NCBI RefSeq assembly: GCF_011064615.1
Contig: NZ_JAALJH010000044.1
Location: forward strand, 1-64,000
DNA: 64,000 nt
Origin: Aquisphaera insulae
GTDB taxonomy: Bacteria; Planctomycetota; Planctomycetia; Isosphaerales; Isosphaeraceae
Direction: 5' to 3'
The notes under the pieces were generated by a model, which saw only the letters and a program-made list of their open reading frames with translations, was not told the DNA's origin and made no database searches. Both the position numbers and the translations under genes were made by a program. This document shows positions 35,750-45,500 of this stretch, one piece after another (position 1 is the stretch's first letter; every line of letters begins with the position of its first letter).

Positions 35750-36421
35750 TCATCCCCGGAGCTCGTAGCCGACACCGCGGACCGTCCGGATCCGGCCCCC
35801 CGCCCCCACCTTCTCGAGCTTCTTGCGGAGGTAGTTCACGTAGACGTCGATCACGTTGGTGAGCCCCGACTGCGGGTCGTCCCAGACGTCGCGGGCCAGG
35901 TCGTCGCGGCGGATGGCCCGGTCCGCCCGCCGCATGAAGTACTCAAGGAGGGCACACTCGCGGTCGGTCAGCTCGACGTGCCGGCCGCCCGAGGAGAGTC
36001 GCCTTCGGACGCGGTCCAGGTCCAGGCCCGCCGCGTGCAGGACCGCGTCGGCCGCTTCCTCTCTCCGCCGGAGGCAGACGCGAAGCCTCGCCAGCAGCTC
36101 CGCCCAGGCGAAGGGCTTGGTCAGGTAGTCGTCCGCACCCGCGTCAAGCCCTCGCACGCGGTCCTCCACCTCGCCGCGGGCCGTGAGCATCAGCACGGGC
36201 GTCCGGTTCCCCGCGGCCCGCAGCGCGGCCAGCACGTCGATCCCATCCCGCCGCGGCAGCATCACATCCAGGATCAGGCAATCGAAGGCCTCCGCCGTCG
36301 CCGTCGCCAGGCCGGCCTCGCCGTCCTCGGCCGCGGCCACGTCGTACCCCTCCTCGGTCAGGCCGCGCAGGAGTGCCCCGCGGAGCTTGTCCTCGTCCTC
36401 CACGATGAGTATCCGCGCCAT
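35750..36421 (-). CDS. OmpR/PhoB-family response regulator
   Basis: 223 aa. The receiver domain begins ILIVEDEDKLRGALLRGL with the acidic pair, carries the phospho-accepting Asp in CLILDVMLPRRDG and the conserved Lys in ADDYLTKPFAW. The C-terminal winged helix is typical of OmpR (LTDRECALLEYFMRRADRAI, TNVIDVYVNYLRKKLEKVGA, IRTVRGVGYELRG). It is the first gene of the operon with the downstream histidine kinase. Start at ATG 36421 gives the usual N-terminus. Target genes are not evident from the sequence. Confidence 0.92.
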   Translation of the reverse strand: MARILIVEDEDKLRGALLRGLTEEGYDVAAAEDGEAGLATATAEAFDCLILDVMLPRRDGIDVLAALRAAGNRTPVLMLTARGEVEDRVRGLDAGADDYLTKPFAWAELLARLRVCLRRREEAADAVLHAAGLDLDRVRRRLSSGGRHVELTDRECALLEYFMRRADRAIRRDDLARDVWDDPQSGLTNVIDVYVNYLRKKLEKVGAGGRIRTVRGVGYELRG

Positions 36422-36627
36422 GTTGAATATCCGGGAGGAATACGCCCCTCGATCCACCGATCCCTTCTAGCACCGCGCCCGCCCCTCGTCCATCGGCCGT
36501 CGGGCCGCGGGCGACGAATGCCGGCATGGATCTTGCGACTCTAATTTCTATTCAGAACGTTGCGCCGCCGGGGCGGGGAAGTCCGCGCGATCGAGGGGCG
36601 TGGACGACGCGTGGGAGAGGATGCCGC

Positions 36628-37263
36628 ATGGAACCGATCCGGTCAATCGACGAGCTCGCCCGGCGTAATGTGTCGATCATCGCGGAGATGGAGCGGGCGG
36701 CGTCCGGCGTGCGGTCGCGAGGGGAGCGGGTGGCGGACCGGATCGCGACGGCGGTGGGGAGCTGGCCGTTCATCCTCGCGCAGTCGGCGATCCTGGGCGT
36801 CTGGATCATCCTCAACCTGCTCGCCTGGTCCCAGCACTGGGATCCTTATCCGTTCATCCTCCTGAATCTCGCGCTCTCGTTCCAGTCCGCGTACGCGGCC
36901 CCCATCCTGATGATCAGCCAGAATCGTCAGGCGAAGCTGAGCGAGCGCCGGAACCACCTGGACCTGCAGATCAACATGCTGGCGGAGCAGGAGACGACCG
37001 AGATCCTCCGATTGCTGCGGATGCTCTGCGAGCACACCGGCCTGCGGCTCGACGAGGAGCGTGCCTCGGAGGAAGCGATCCGGCAATCCAGCCTCGTCAA
37101 GCAGATCCAGGGGGAGATCGAATCCCAGATCGAGCAGGTGGCCGAGGTGCTCGACGCCCACGCCGGTGAGGCCAGGAGTGACGACCCAGCCCCCGTCACC
37201 GCAGCATCGTCCCCGGCTTCGGATCGGACGCAGGTTTCGCGGGAGGATTGCGCGGCCGGCTGA
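36628..37263 (+). CDS. DUF1003 inner-membrane protein
   Basis: 211 aa. The DUF1003 core has two membrane helices (WPFILAQSAILGVWIILNLL and PYPFILLNLALSFQSAYAAP) followed by the conserved ILMISQNRQAKLSERRNHLD. A coiled-coil tail (about 110-180) ends in a low-complexity Ala/Ser-rich stretch. GAGAGGA precedes the ATG. The flippase gene follows on the same strand after about 100 nt. The family's biochemical role is unknown. Confidence 0.85.
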   Translation: MEPIRSIDELARRNVSIIAEMERAASGVRSRGERVADRIATAVGSWPFILAQSAILGVWIILNLLAWSQHWDPYPFILLNLALSFQSAYAAPILMISQNRQAKLSERRNHLDLQINMLAEQETTEILRLLRMLCEHTGLRLDEERASEEAIRQSSLVKQIQGEIESQIEQVAEVLDAHAGEARSDDPAPVTAASSPASDRTQVSREDCAAG

Positions 37264-37368
37264 TTGGATTTGGGCTTTCGAGCCCGCGCGCCAGCGGCTA
37301 AGATGACGCCCTCCACAGTCGCGGAGCGCCCAGGAGTGTCCACGCCGTCGCCGTCGAGGAAGGATCCC

Positions 37369-39048
37369 GTGAGTACGGCCGTCGCCACCGCCGCCCACGG
37401 CAGCAGCCGCACCCTGCCCCCGGTCCTGGGGCGGCTCCTTAGTGCCAGCTTCTGGCTGGCCCTCCGAGTCCCCCTGCAGGCACTCTTCGCCCTCTGGACG
37501 ACCCGCCTGATCGTGGGCGCGATCGGGCCGGGGATGAGCGGGGCTTACAAGTTCGCCTGGGGCTTCGGCTTCTTCCAGATGCTCTTCGAGTTCGGGATCA
37601 GCTCCGCGCTCCAGCGGCAGATCTCCGACTCGTGGACCCGCGACGACCGCGACGGCGTCAACCGCGCCGTGGCCTGCGGCCTGAACTTCTACGCGGCGAT
37701 GGCCCTGGTCCAGGTCGTGGCGCTGCTCGCGGTCATCTACGGGGCCTTGCCCTACTCGCAGTTCGCGATCGGGTCGCCGGCCGTGACCGCCCGCGTCCTC
37801 AGCGACCAGCTCCTGGGCGATCCGCTCCACGGGATGGGCTCGATCGCGTCCAGCCTCCGGGAATATGACTTCATCGCCAAGCTGCTCTGGCTCCAGATCC
37901 TCACGGCCCCCTGCTATGGGCTCTCGGTGGTGGTCGCCAGCGTGCTCCAGGCGGCGCGTCGGTACGATTTCATCCCCCGCCTCGAGATCGCCATCACGAT
38001 CCTCCGGTTCCTCATCCTCCTGGGCGGGGTGATGGCGGGCCTGGACTTCTACTGGATCGTCGTCGCCCAGATCGCCGTGCAGGTGGGCCTGTCGCTGGGC
38101 CCGGGCCTCTGGGTGATGGTCCACGACCTGGGCCAGTCGCTCCGCTTCAACGGGGCCCGGCTGGAGGACTACAAGGCGCTCGGTCACATCAGCTTCTACA
38201 TGGCGCTCATCCAGCTCAGCGTGGTCCTGGGGGACAAGATCGACACCACGATCCTCGGCTTCATGCACCCGACACCGGGCCAGGCCACGGCGGTCTACGA
38301 CGTGGTCAGCAAGCCGTTCCTTCAACTCCGCCAGACCGGCTGGATGCTCGCCTACATGGTGATGCCGGCGGTCGCCAGCCTTTCCGCCGCGCGCGACCTG
38401 AGGGGCCTGGAACGGGTCAAGTATGACGGCACGCGGCTGCACGTCGCGGTCCTCTTGCCGGTGGGCCTCCTCGCCTGGATCTACGCCGCGCCCTTCCTGT
38501 CGCTCTGGATGGGATCGCGGCTGGGCCAGGATGCCGGCAGCTACGCCGGCCTGATGCGACTCTTCCTGACCGCGGCCCTGCCGCTGGTCCTCTCGGTGCC
38601 GGTTCAGATGGCCATCGGCATCAACCGGATCAAGGTGATCGCCCTGGCCGCGATCGGCGGCGCGCTCATCAACCTGCCGATCAGTTGCTACCTGACGGCG
38701 CGGATCGGCGTGGCCGGCGTGATCTGGGGGACCGTGCTGACCACGTTCGTCTCCAACCTGGTCGTCCCCGGCCTCTATATCTTCCGCGTCCTGGAGCTGG
38801 ACCCGAAGACGATCCTGACCCGAACCCTCGGCGCCCCGCTCGCCGGCGCGGCCGCCCTGATCGCGGCGACCTGGCTCCTGGGCCTCGCCCTGCCGATCGC
38901 CGCCAGTGGCACCGACCTGCGGGCGCGGACGGGCCCGCTGCTCTTCCATCTCGCCGTCGGCTCCGCCGCCTATGCGGCGGGGTATCTCGCCGTCTCCTAC
39001 GGCCGCCGCGACCTGGTCGAGGTGCTGGGGAAGTTCCGGCGGGCGTGA
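37369..39048 (+). CDS. Polysaccharide flippase-like MOP-superfamily membrane protein
   Basis: 559 aa with about twelve to fourteen hydrophobic segments, e.g. LALRVPLQALFALWTTRLIV, MALVQVVALLAVIYGALPYS, LRFLILLGGVMAGLDFYWIV and AALPLVLSVPVQMAIGINRI. This pattern fits Wzx-like lipid-linked oligosaccharide flippases of the MATE/MOP group. GTG 37369 is chosen for the AGGAAGGA just upstream; an ATG at 37303 adds 22 low-complexity residues and has no ribosome-binding site. No glycosyltransferases lie nearby, so it may act with genes elsewhere in exopolysaccharide export. Confidence 0.78.
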   Translation: MSTAVATAAHGSSRTLPPVLGRLLSASFWLALRVPLQALFALWTTRLIVGAIGPGMSGAYKFAWGFGFFQMLFEFGISSALQRQISDSWTRDDRDGVNRAVACGLNFYAAMALVQVVALLAVIYGALPYSQFAIGSPAVTARVLSDQLLGDPLHGMGSIASSLREYDFIAKLLWLQILTAPCYGLSVVVASVLQAARRYDFIPRLEIAITILRFLILLGGVMAGLDFYWIVVAQIAVQVGLSLGPGLWVMVHDLGQSLRFNGARLEDYKALGHISFYMALIQLSVVLGDKIDTTILGFMHPTPGQATAVYDVVSKPFLQLRQTGWMLAYMVMPAVASLSAARDLRGLERVKYDGTRLHVAVLLPVGLLAWIYAAPFLSLWMGSRLGQDAGSYAGLMRLFLTAALPLVLSVPVQMAIGINRIKVIALAAIGGALINLPISCYLTARIGVAGVIWGTVLTTFVSNLVVPGLYIFRVLELDPKTILTRTLGAPLAGAAALIAATWLLGLALPIAASGTDLRARTGPLLFHLAVGSAAYAAGYLAVSYGRRDLVEVLGKFRRA

Positions 39049-39061
39049 CAGAGCCAGCGCA

Positions 39062-39631
39062 TCAACCCGTTACATCGAACGCCCAGTCCACAGCCATTCG
39101 CCAGCCCGGGACGGCGGGCTCGGCGTCAGCTTCTTCGCCCGAGTGAAACGCGTCGGGGTTGTCCGGGGCGTCGGCGCGGAAGACCCGGATGCAGTCGTCC
39201 ACCGGGTCGACGTCCCAGACGATGAGGGTCCCGGCCTCGAAGTAGTCGGCTCGCTTCGCGGCCATCTCGGCCTCGGCCGACGGCCCGAAATCGCCCTCGC
39301 CCCGGACCTCGACGGCGAAGGTCGGCGGGCCATCCACGAACCGCATCGAGTTCCTGGGCAAGGGGCCGTCGTAGTAAGCGACATCCGGGCTGAAGGACTG
39401 CCGCCCTGAGCTCAACTCGGCGACGGCGAACCCCATGTTGTCGGTGTACGCGTCGCCTCGACGCAGGATGTCCGTATAGCCGGCGAGGCTTCGGTAGATT
39501 CTGCCGGCCACGAGGTTCGGGCGGCGACCCGTCGGCCTGATCGGGATGATCCGCCCGCCGATGAGCTCGGCCTTGCCGTCGACGCGGTCGAGGTCGTCGA
39601 GCGAGGCCGCCGTTGGAGGGATCGTCGACAT
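39062..39631 (-). CDS. Uma2-family (DUF820) PD-(D/E)XK nuclease-like protein
   Basis: 189 aa. The restriction-endonuclease fold is indicated by the early Glu in DGKAELIGGRIIPI, SPDVAYYDGPLP with the catalytic Asp, and the FAVEVRGEGD segment with its E-x-R in place of the usual E-x-K. The tail GTLIVWDVDPVDDCIRVFRA completes the core beta-sheet. GAAGGAG lies before the ATG. Uma2 proteins are highly multiplied in cyanobacteria and planctomycetes; their function is unclear. Converges on the flippase gene with a 13-nt gap. Confidence 0.82.
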   Translation of the reverse strand: MSTIPPTAASLDDLDRVDGKAELIGGRIIPIRPTGRRPNLVAGRIYRSLAGYTDILRRGDAYTDNMGFAVAELSSGRQSFSPDVAYYDGPLPRNSMRFVDGPPTFAVEVRGEGDFGPSAEAEMAAKRADYFEAGTLIVWDVDPVDDCIRVFRADAPDNPDAFHSGEEADAEPAVPGWRMAVDWAFDVTG

Positions 39632-39721
39632 CGCGAAGCTCCTTCGGGCGGGACGACATCGGGGACAGTCGAGATCGAGCTCGTCACACTGATATCCGAT
39701 CACGAATGGCCTCGGAAGACC

Positions 39722-42535
39722 TTACGGGATCTCGATCTCCTCCGCGGGCACCCGTGCGATGACGTGGCGGCCGACGAAGCCGTAGTAGCGCTTCCACTCC
39801 TCGCCGAGCTTCACCTCCTCGGCCTGCCAGATCAGCCCGCCTTGATCGAAGGCCTTCTCCGTCACGGGTTTGCCTTCCTTGATCGTAATCCTCGAGATTG
39901 GGGCTCCCTCGTACTGAGTCCAGCGCCCGCGGATCGGCCGGTTGGGCAGCGGCACGGCGCGGACCTCGACCCCCTCCTCGAACTCGCCGGCCAGGGTGAA
40001 GAGGGCCCGGTGGCGGCGGACATCGTCGGGCGTGGCCGGCCGGTTCAGCTCGGGGAAATTCAGGGTGGCCGTGAGTCCCCAGGGGAGGAATCCCGGGGGC
40101 GACCCGGCGGGGGGGCCCAGGAGGCCGCCGTACTCCTTCAGCAAGGCCCGGCAGGCGGCGATGCCCGCGTCCTTCTCGGCGGGCGGCCAGCCCAGGATGA
40201 ACTCCGGGAAGCCGTCGATCCTCGCGAGCTGCGCCGCCGCCCGGTCGCAGATGCGGAGCTTGCCCGTCGTCCCGACCGGGGGCAGGAGCGGATCGAAGGG
40301 TGTCACGCTGAAGCCCATGGAGGCGTTCGGCCACTCGACCGTGATCGTCGTCTCATCCTTCCGTCGGGTCGTGCCGATCTCGGTGGTGTCGGCCAGCAGC
40401 CGATCCACGAGCGTCCGGAAGGACGGCTGGGCCAGGAGCGGCGAGGAGACGAGTTCGAACAAATGGTGACGCCCGCCCCGCAGGGTCGCCGACCATGGCG
40501 AGTCCTCCCGGCCGAACAGGGCCTCGGCCGCCGCCGCGATCGCGGGGCGCTCGCGGTGTTGCCAGAGGGGTTCGAGGATCTCGAGATTCCAGTCCTGGAC
40601 CATTTCCGGGACGAGCCGCCGCGCGACCAGCGCGTACTCGTCGATCGCCCGCTCATCCCCGGCCTTGATTCGCTCCGCGATGAGCCGTGCAAACGAACCG
40701 GCGAGCCGCGCCGGCCGGTACGTGTCCCCGTGCGGATCCGGTTTCATGTCGGCGGCCATCCGGGCGGAGAGCATTGCCATCACCGGCACGGCCGCGACCG
40801 GGTCCCAGCGGCGGAGGTGCATGCAGAGGGCATTCGCCGCGTCGAGGTCGTAGGTCGGCAGGTTTCGGCCCGCGTCTTCGGGCCGGGACATCGCGTCCAC
40901 GCGGCGGGCCATCAGCGCGGAGACGGTCGGCTCGTGGCCGGTCCGGAGCGAATCCCCTTGCCGATGCGGCGGCTGGTCCCGCAGGACGGGCGGGCCTTCC
41001 ACGGCGACGATCTGCCCGGCCGCCTCGCCCCACTGCGTTGCCGTGGCGTCGTCCTTCGCGAGCGTCCGATACCAGCGTTCGGCCGGCGACAGGCCGCGGG
41101 TCTTCTCCCAGTACGCGCGGAACGCCCGGGCCTGGGCCTGGAGGTCGTCCGCGGCGGATCCGGTCGGCTGCAACCAGATCGATCCGACACCCTCGATCGT
41201 ATTCGAGCCCAGGATCTGGATGAGCAGGTTGCGGGCGAAGTGCCGGACCGGCATGGCCTGGCCGCTGGACATCCCCCCGCTCGAAGGAATGACCGAACGG
41301 GTCAGTCGACCGTCGGATTCGAGCGTGCGGATCAGCGGCCCGACGGCCGCATCGCCCTCGGCGGAAAGGAGGCGGAGGGTCGTCTCGTTGGCGGGCTGGC
41401 CGTTCTGAGGCGCATTCTGAGGCGCGTTCACCTCGTCCAGGTCGCGGACCAGGGCGGCGATCCTCGGCCCGCGATCCGCCCCGGCGGCGGGCTCGGGGAT
41501 CGGCCCTCGCGGCGTCTCGGAGGCCCGACGCTCCTGGTCCGCGAGCAGCATGGGGAGCTGGTCGAGGAAGTCGAAGTAGCCGGGCTTCGGCGCGTTCCAG
41601 TCTCCCCGCTGAGGCGGTTGGAAGCCCATCGCCTCGGCCCTGGTGCGGATGGCCTTGCTCGCCCGATCCACCTCGCGAAAGCGGAGCAACGCCAGGCGAT
41701 CGTCGCCCCGTCGGTGGGCGTTGAGGCCGGAGATGAAGAGGGCGCGGAGCCAGTCGGTTCCCAGCGAAAGATAGGAGATGTGGTAGTCGGTCAGGTCGGG
41801 CTCCAGGCCGTCGGGCTGCCAGGGTGTGGCCGCCGCGAACAGCTCCTCCACCAGGTCGGCCCGGCCGAGTCGAAGCAGGATGCACGGGGCGAGGGGGTGA
41901 TAACTCGCGGCCGTGACCCCGAATTCCTCGTCGCGACGTTCTGCCCGGCGCGTCCAGGGCGGCATCCCGAGGATGCGGCCGGATCGTTCGCGGGGTCTCG
42001 CGGCGTATTCCTTGATCCTGGCCCGGACCTCCGCCTCCAGGTCCGCGGGCCCACCGACCTCGGCGACCGGATAGATCAGCCCATTCCAGGCGATGGCGAA
42101 CCGTGGCTTGCCTTCCTCGCCCGGGAGGACCCATCCCGCGGTCGTGACGGGCGCCCCGCCACGGTGTCGAGCCACCGGAGCCGCTGCCTTCGGTGCGGCG
42201 GGGACGGGTGGTCCCCCGAAGCCCCGGAAGGGTCCCGGGTCATTCGGATTCGGCCCGGCCGAGTCCTCGACGCCGACGACGATGGTGCGATACTCGCAGG
42301 CCCGAGGGTCGGCCAGGCCCTGATCGAAGAGAGCGGCCGCGGCGTCGACGAGGAACCGCGGCAGCTTCGTGGCGGGGGGCGTCCATGGTCGGTCCTGGGC
42401 GGGCGGGACCGGCAGGGATGTTCCTCCGAACGGCCCCGGGGGCGCCGGCGGGTCGGCGGACAGGGCGAGGCCGGGGACGAGGAATGGCAGGACGATGGCA
42501 AGTGCGGATGCCATGGCGGTCGGTCGGGCGCTCAT
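39722..42535 (-). CDS. Large secreted protein of unknown function
   Basis: 937 aa with a signal peptide (MASALAIVLPFLVPGLALSA). The rest is mostly helical and without a domain I recognise; segments such as LRLGRADLVEELFAAATPWQ and ALLRFREVDRASKAIRTRAE suggest TPR/HEAT-like packing. The C-terminal part is more beta-rich (GRWTQYEGAPISRITIKEGK). AAGGAGGAGG stands upstream of the ATG. The gene follows the 1187-aa CPR protein after only 16 nt on the same strand and is almost certainly in its operon. Its size and secretion suggest work at the cell envelope. Confidence 0.72.
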   Translation of the reverse strand: MSARPTAMASALAIVLPFLVPGLALSADPPAPPGPFGGTSLPVPPAQDRPWTPPATKLPRFLVDAAAALFDQGLADPRACEYRTIVVGVEDSAGPNPNDPGPFRGFGGPPVPAAPKAAAPVARHRGGAPVTTAGWVLPGEEGKPRFAIAWNGLIYPVAEVGGPADLEAEVRARIKEYAARPRERSGRILGMPPWTRRAERRDEEFGVTAASYHPLAPCILLRLGRADLVEELFAAATPWQPDGLEPDLTDYHISYLSLGTDWLRALFISGLNAHRRGDDRLALLRFREVDRASKAIRTRAEAMGFQPPQRGDWNAPKPGYFDFLDQLPMLLADQERRASETPRGPIPEPAAGADRGPRIAALVRDLDEVNAPQNAPQNGQPANETTLRLLSAEGDAAVGPLIRTLESDGRLTRSVIPSSGGMSSGQAMPVRHFARNLLIQILGSNTIEGVGSIWLQPTGSAADDLQAQARAFRAYWEKTRGLSPAERWYRTLAKDDATATQWGEAAGQIVAVEGPPVLRDQPPHRQGDSLRTGHEPTVSALMARRVDAMSRPEDAGRNLPTYDLDAANALCMHLRRWDPVAAVPVMAMLSARMAADMKPDPHGDTYRPARLAGSFARLIAERIKAGDERAIDEYALVARRLVPEMVQDWNLEILEPLWQHRERPAIAAAAEALFGREDSPWSATLRGGRHHLFELVSSPLLAQPSFRTLVDRLLADTTEIGTTRRKDETTITVEWPNASMGFSVTPFDPLLPPVGTTGKLRICDRAAAQLARIDGFPEFILGWPPAEKDAGIAACRALLKEYGGLLGPPAGSPPGFLPWGLTATLNFPELNRPATPDDVRRHRALFTLAGEFEEGVEVRAVPLPNRPIRGRWTQYEGAPISRITIKEGKPVTEKAFDQGGLIWQAEEVKLGEEWKRYYGFVGRHVIARVPAEEIEIP

Positions 42536-42551
42536 CGCGGTGCCTCCTCCT

Positions 42552-45500
42552 TTAGTCGAGATCGACGAACGGCCAGATGCCCCCGGGCCACGGGGCGACG
42601 TCCCAGGCCGCACGCCTCCGGCGGTCGATCGGGAAGCCGAGCATCCTCGCCAGCGCCAGGCGGCTGATCGAGCGAGTCGAGATCCGGATGGTCTGCACCT
42701 GATCCCGTGGGGCTCGGAAGAAGAAGGTCCTGGCGGTCTCGCGATCGGCGGGAATCCTCCGGACGATGGCCGCGATCGCCTCCGGATCCACGCACCCGAG
42801 GGGGCCGACCACATTCGGGAGGACGACCATGCTCCCGTCCGGGACGCGTCCGGAGAGCTCGAGGATGGCGTCCTCCACCGGCCGGGCGACGACCCTCGCG
42901 GCCTCCGCGTCGTAGCGAGCCAGCGCGGCGGCGAGCACCGCGACCGCCTGCAAGGTGCTCCCGCGATCCTCGGCCGAGAGCGGAACCCGGGCGGCGACCG
43001 CCTGCCAGAATCGCTCCGCCAGCCGGTCGGGCTCGATCCGCTCGACGAGCGGGAGGAGCGCGGCCATGGCGCGGGCGGAGCCGATCTCGAGGGCCCGCCG
43101 CGGAGCGGCCCTCGCGCCCTGGAACTGATCGAAGACCTGGGCAAGGAGCTTGCGCGCCTCGTCCGGGCGCGAGTCGGCGAGTCCGACGGCCATCTCGCCG
43201 ATCGCCATCGCCTTGAGGATCGGCACGGACATGAACGCGTTGTCCTGGAGCGGGTCGAGGATCTCCGGCAACCTCCGCGCGCGGGGCAGGTCCGAGACGG
43301 CCATCCGCCGGCAGGTCCTGAGGAAATCCCGGGGATCCACGGGCAGGCGCGAAGCCTCTGCGCCGGCGAAGGAGAGGCGAATCTGCCGCTCCGCCTCGGC
43401 GGGGTCCGTCACCGCGATCCGCCGGGCGATCTCCCCCCGAAGCCGGCGAGCGGTCGGTTCGTCCGGGGGCCTGCCTACGGTCTTCCCCTCGACGATCGCC
43501 AGCGCCGCGGGCAGGTCCACGAGCGCCAGCCGGGGTGCGAAGCTCTGGGCTACGGAGGGAATCGCATCGAATCCCGATCCCTGCGTCAGCAGCGGCTGCG
43601 CCAGGCGTACGACGCTCCGGGCCTTCTCGATGTCGCCCGCCGACTCGTGGCGATCCACGATCTCCTGCAGGAGGCCGAGTCGTGGCCCACTCCCCTCGAT
43701 CCGTCGGGTCTCCACGAGCGCCCGGCCGAGCAGCCCGGCCCGCTTCTCGCGGAGCAAGCCTGCGTCGCAGGCGTCGGCCAGGGCGAGGAAGCCGGTCGCC
43801 CGGGCGTAGGAGTCGCGGTCCGAGAGGACGAGCCTGATCGCCTCGTCGAAGCTCGATTCCGCCCGCGCCCTCGCCAGCTCATGGATCATGGTGGACGGCT
43901 GGGGAAAGACGCGATCCCGGAGCTTCCGGAGCGTCCCCTCCGGATCGCCCCAGGCCATCGCCTGCTGGGAGATCATCGGGTCGTACGAGTTCGGCCAGGC
44001 GGGCTCGAGATCAAGCGGAGGCGTCAGCATCTCGCGGGCGAGGGTCCGTTCGGCGTCGCGCGGGACCGGCCAGGGACGCGTGGCCATCGGCTCCGGGGGC
44101 TCGGTCGTCCTGGAGACGACGATGTCCAGCCCTTCGCGGCCCGGCGTGACGAGGAGCCCGCGGAAGCGAAAGCGCTCCTTGCGGACGAACAGGAATCCAC
44201 GCTCCCGCTCGAAGCCATCGAGCCGGAATGCACCCGCGGCGTCCGTCCGCGTCGCGGTGCGTTGTGGGCCGTCGCCCGACTGGAAGACCTCCGCCCCCTC
44301 CACGGGCCGCCCGTCGCGGTCGAGCACGCGTCCGACCACGGCGTCGGAAGGCGGGATCTTCAGGGCGATGAGATCTGGGAGCTCGATGTCCTCCCCATCG
44401 CGGGCATGGAGCCAGCCCGAGCTGACCGACAGGCAACCCTCGGCCGTGACCGTGACCTGGTAGTCGTCCTTGCGGGGCAGGACGCGAGGGGTCTCGAACC
44501 GGCCGTCCGGCCCGGTCCGGGGTTCCTCGTCGCCGTCGAAGTGGAACATGTCGGTCGTCGCCCCGCTGTCGCCGACGGTCTTCATGGCCTGGACCTTCAC
44601 GAGTGCGCCGGGCACGGGCCGGCCCTCGCGGCCGACCAGTCGGCCGCGGAGCGAGAGCGTCGGCGCCGCGACCAGTCGGATCGACACGGACGAGTCCCGC
44701 CCCGCGACGGCCCGGACGGGCTCGCTCGTGGACAGGCCGGGGCTCGCGGCCGAGATCTTCACCTCGAGGCGCGGGGGAAGGCCCTCGAGCTGGAATCGGC
44801 CCTCCGCGTCGGTGCGGTCGGCGGCCTGGCCCGAAATGGCCGCCCCGTTCTCATTCATGAACCAGTCGCCGATGACTCGGGCGCGGGCCACAGGCCGTCC
44901 CCGGTCGTCGAGCACCACCCCCCGGAGCGGCGGGGCGGCCGGCGGGACCTGGAGCGTGCCGAGGTCGAACTCGGGCGGGCCTTCCGGCACGGTGTACGAT
45001 GGCATGTGCCCGGCCGGCCAGCGATGGTAGCGCGGCGGGAGGTCGGGGATGGAGAGCGTCACCTTGCCGGGTACGATCAGGACCGAATACCGTCCCTGCG
45101 CGTCCGTCACCGCCGGGTTGGTCCCGTCGTTCTCCGGATCGATGCGAATCCGGAGCCCGACGATCGGCGCCCCGGTCCCCTTCTCGACGATCGAGCCCCG
45201 GACACGGACGGCCGGCACGATCGCGATCTCCGCGGACGCCTCGCGTCCCGGCTCGATCGTCCGGTTAGGGACGTGACGCGCCCGGAAGGCGGATCCCGCC
45301 GGGGGCTCCGCGTTCAGGTAGAGCATGCCCTCCGCGATCGCGGGGATGCGGAACCGCCCCTGATCGTCGCTGATCACGTCGGCCCAGCTATTCCAGCCCC
45401 GATTCCCTTCCGGGCCGCGCATCTCCCAGATCGAGGCCGACACCTTCCAGCCCCGCAACGGGGCGGTCGTTCCGGCCGGCGCGACGATCCGACCCGAGAT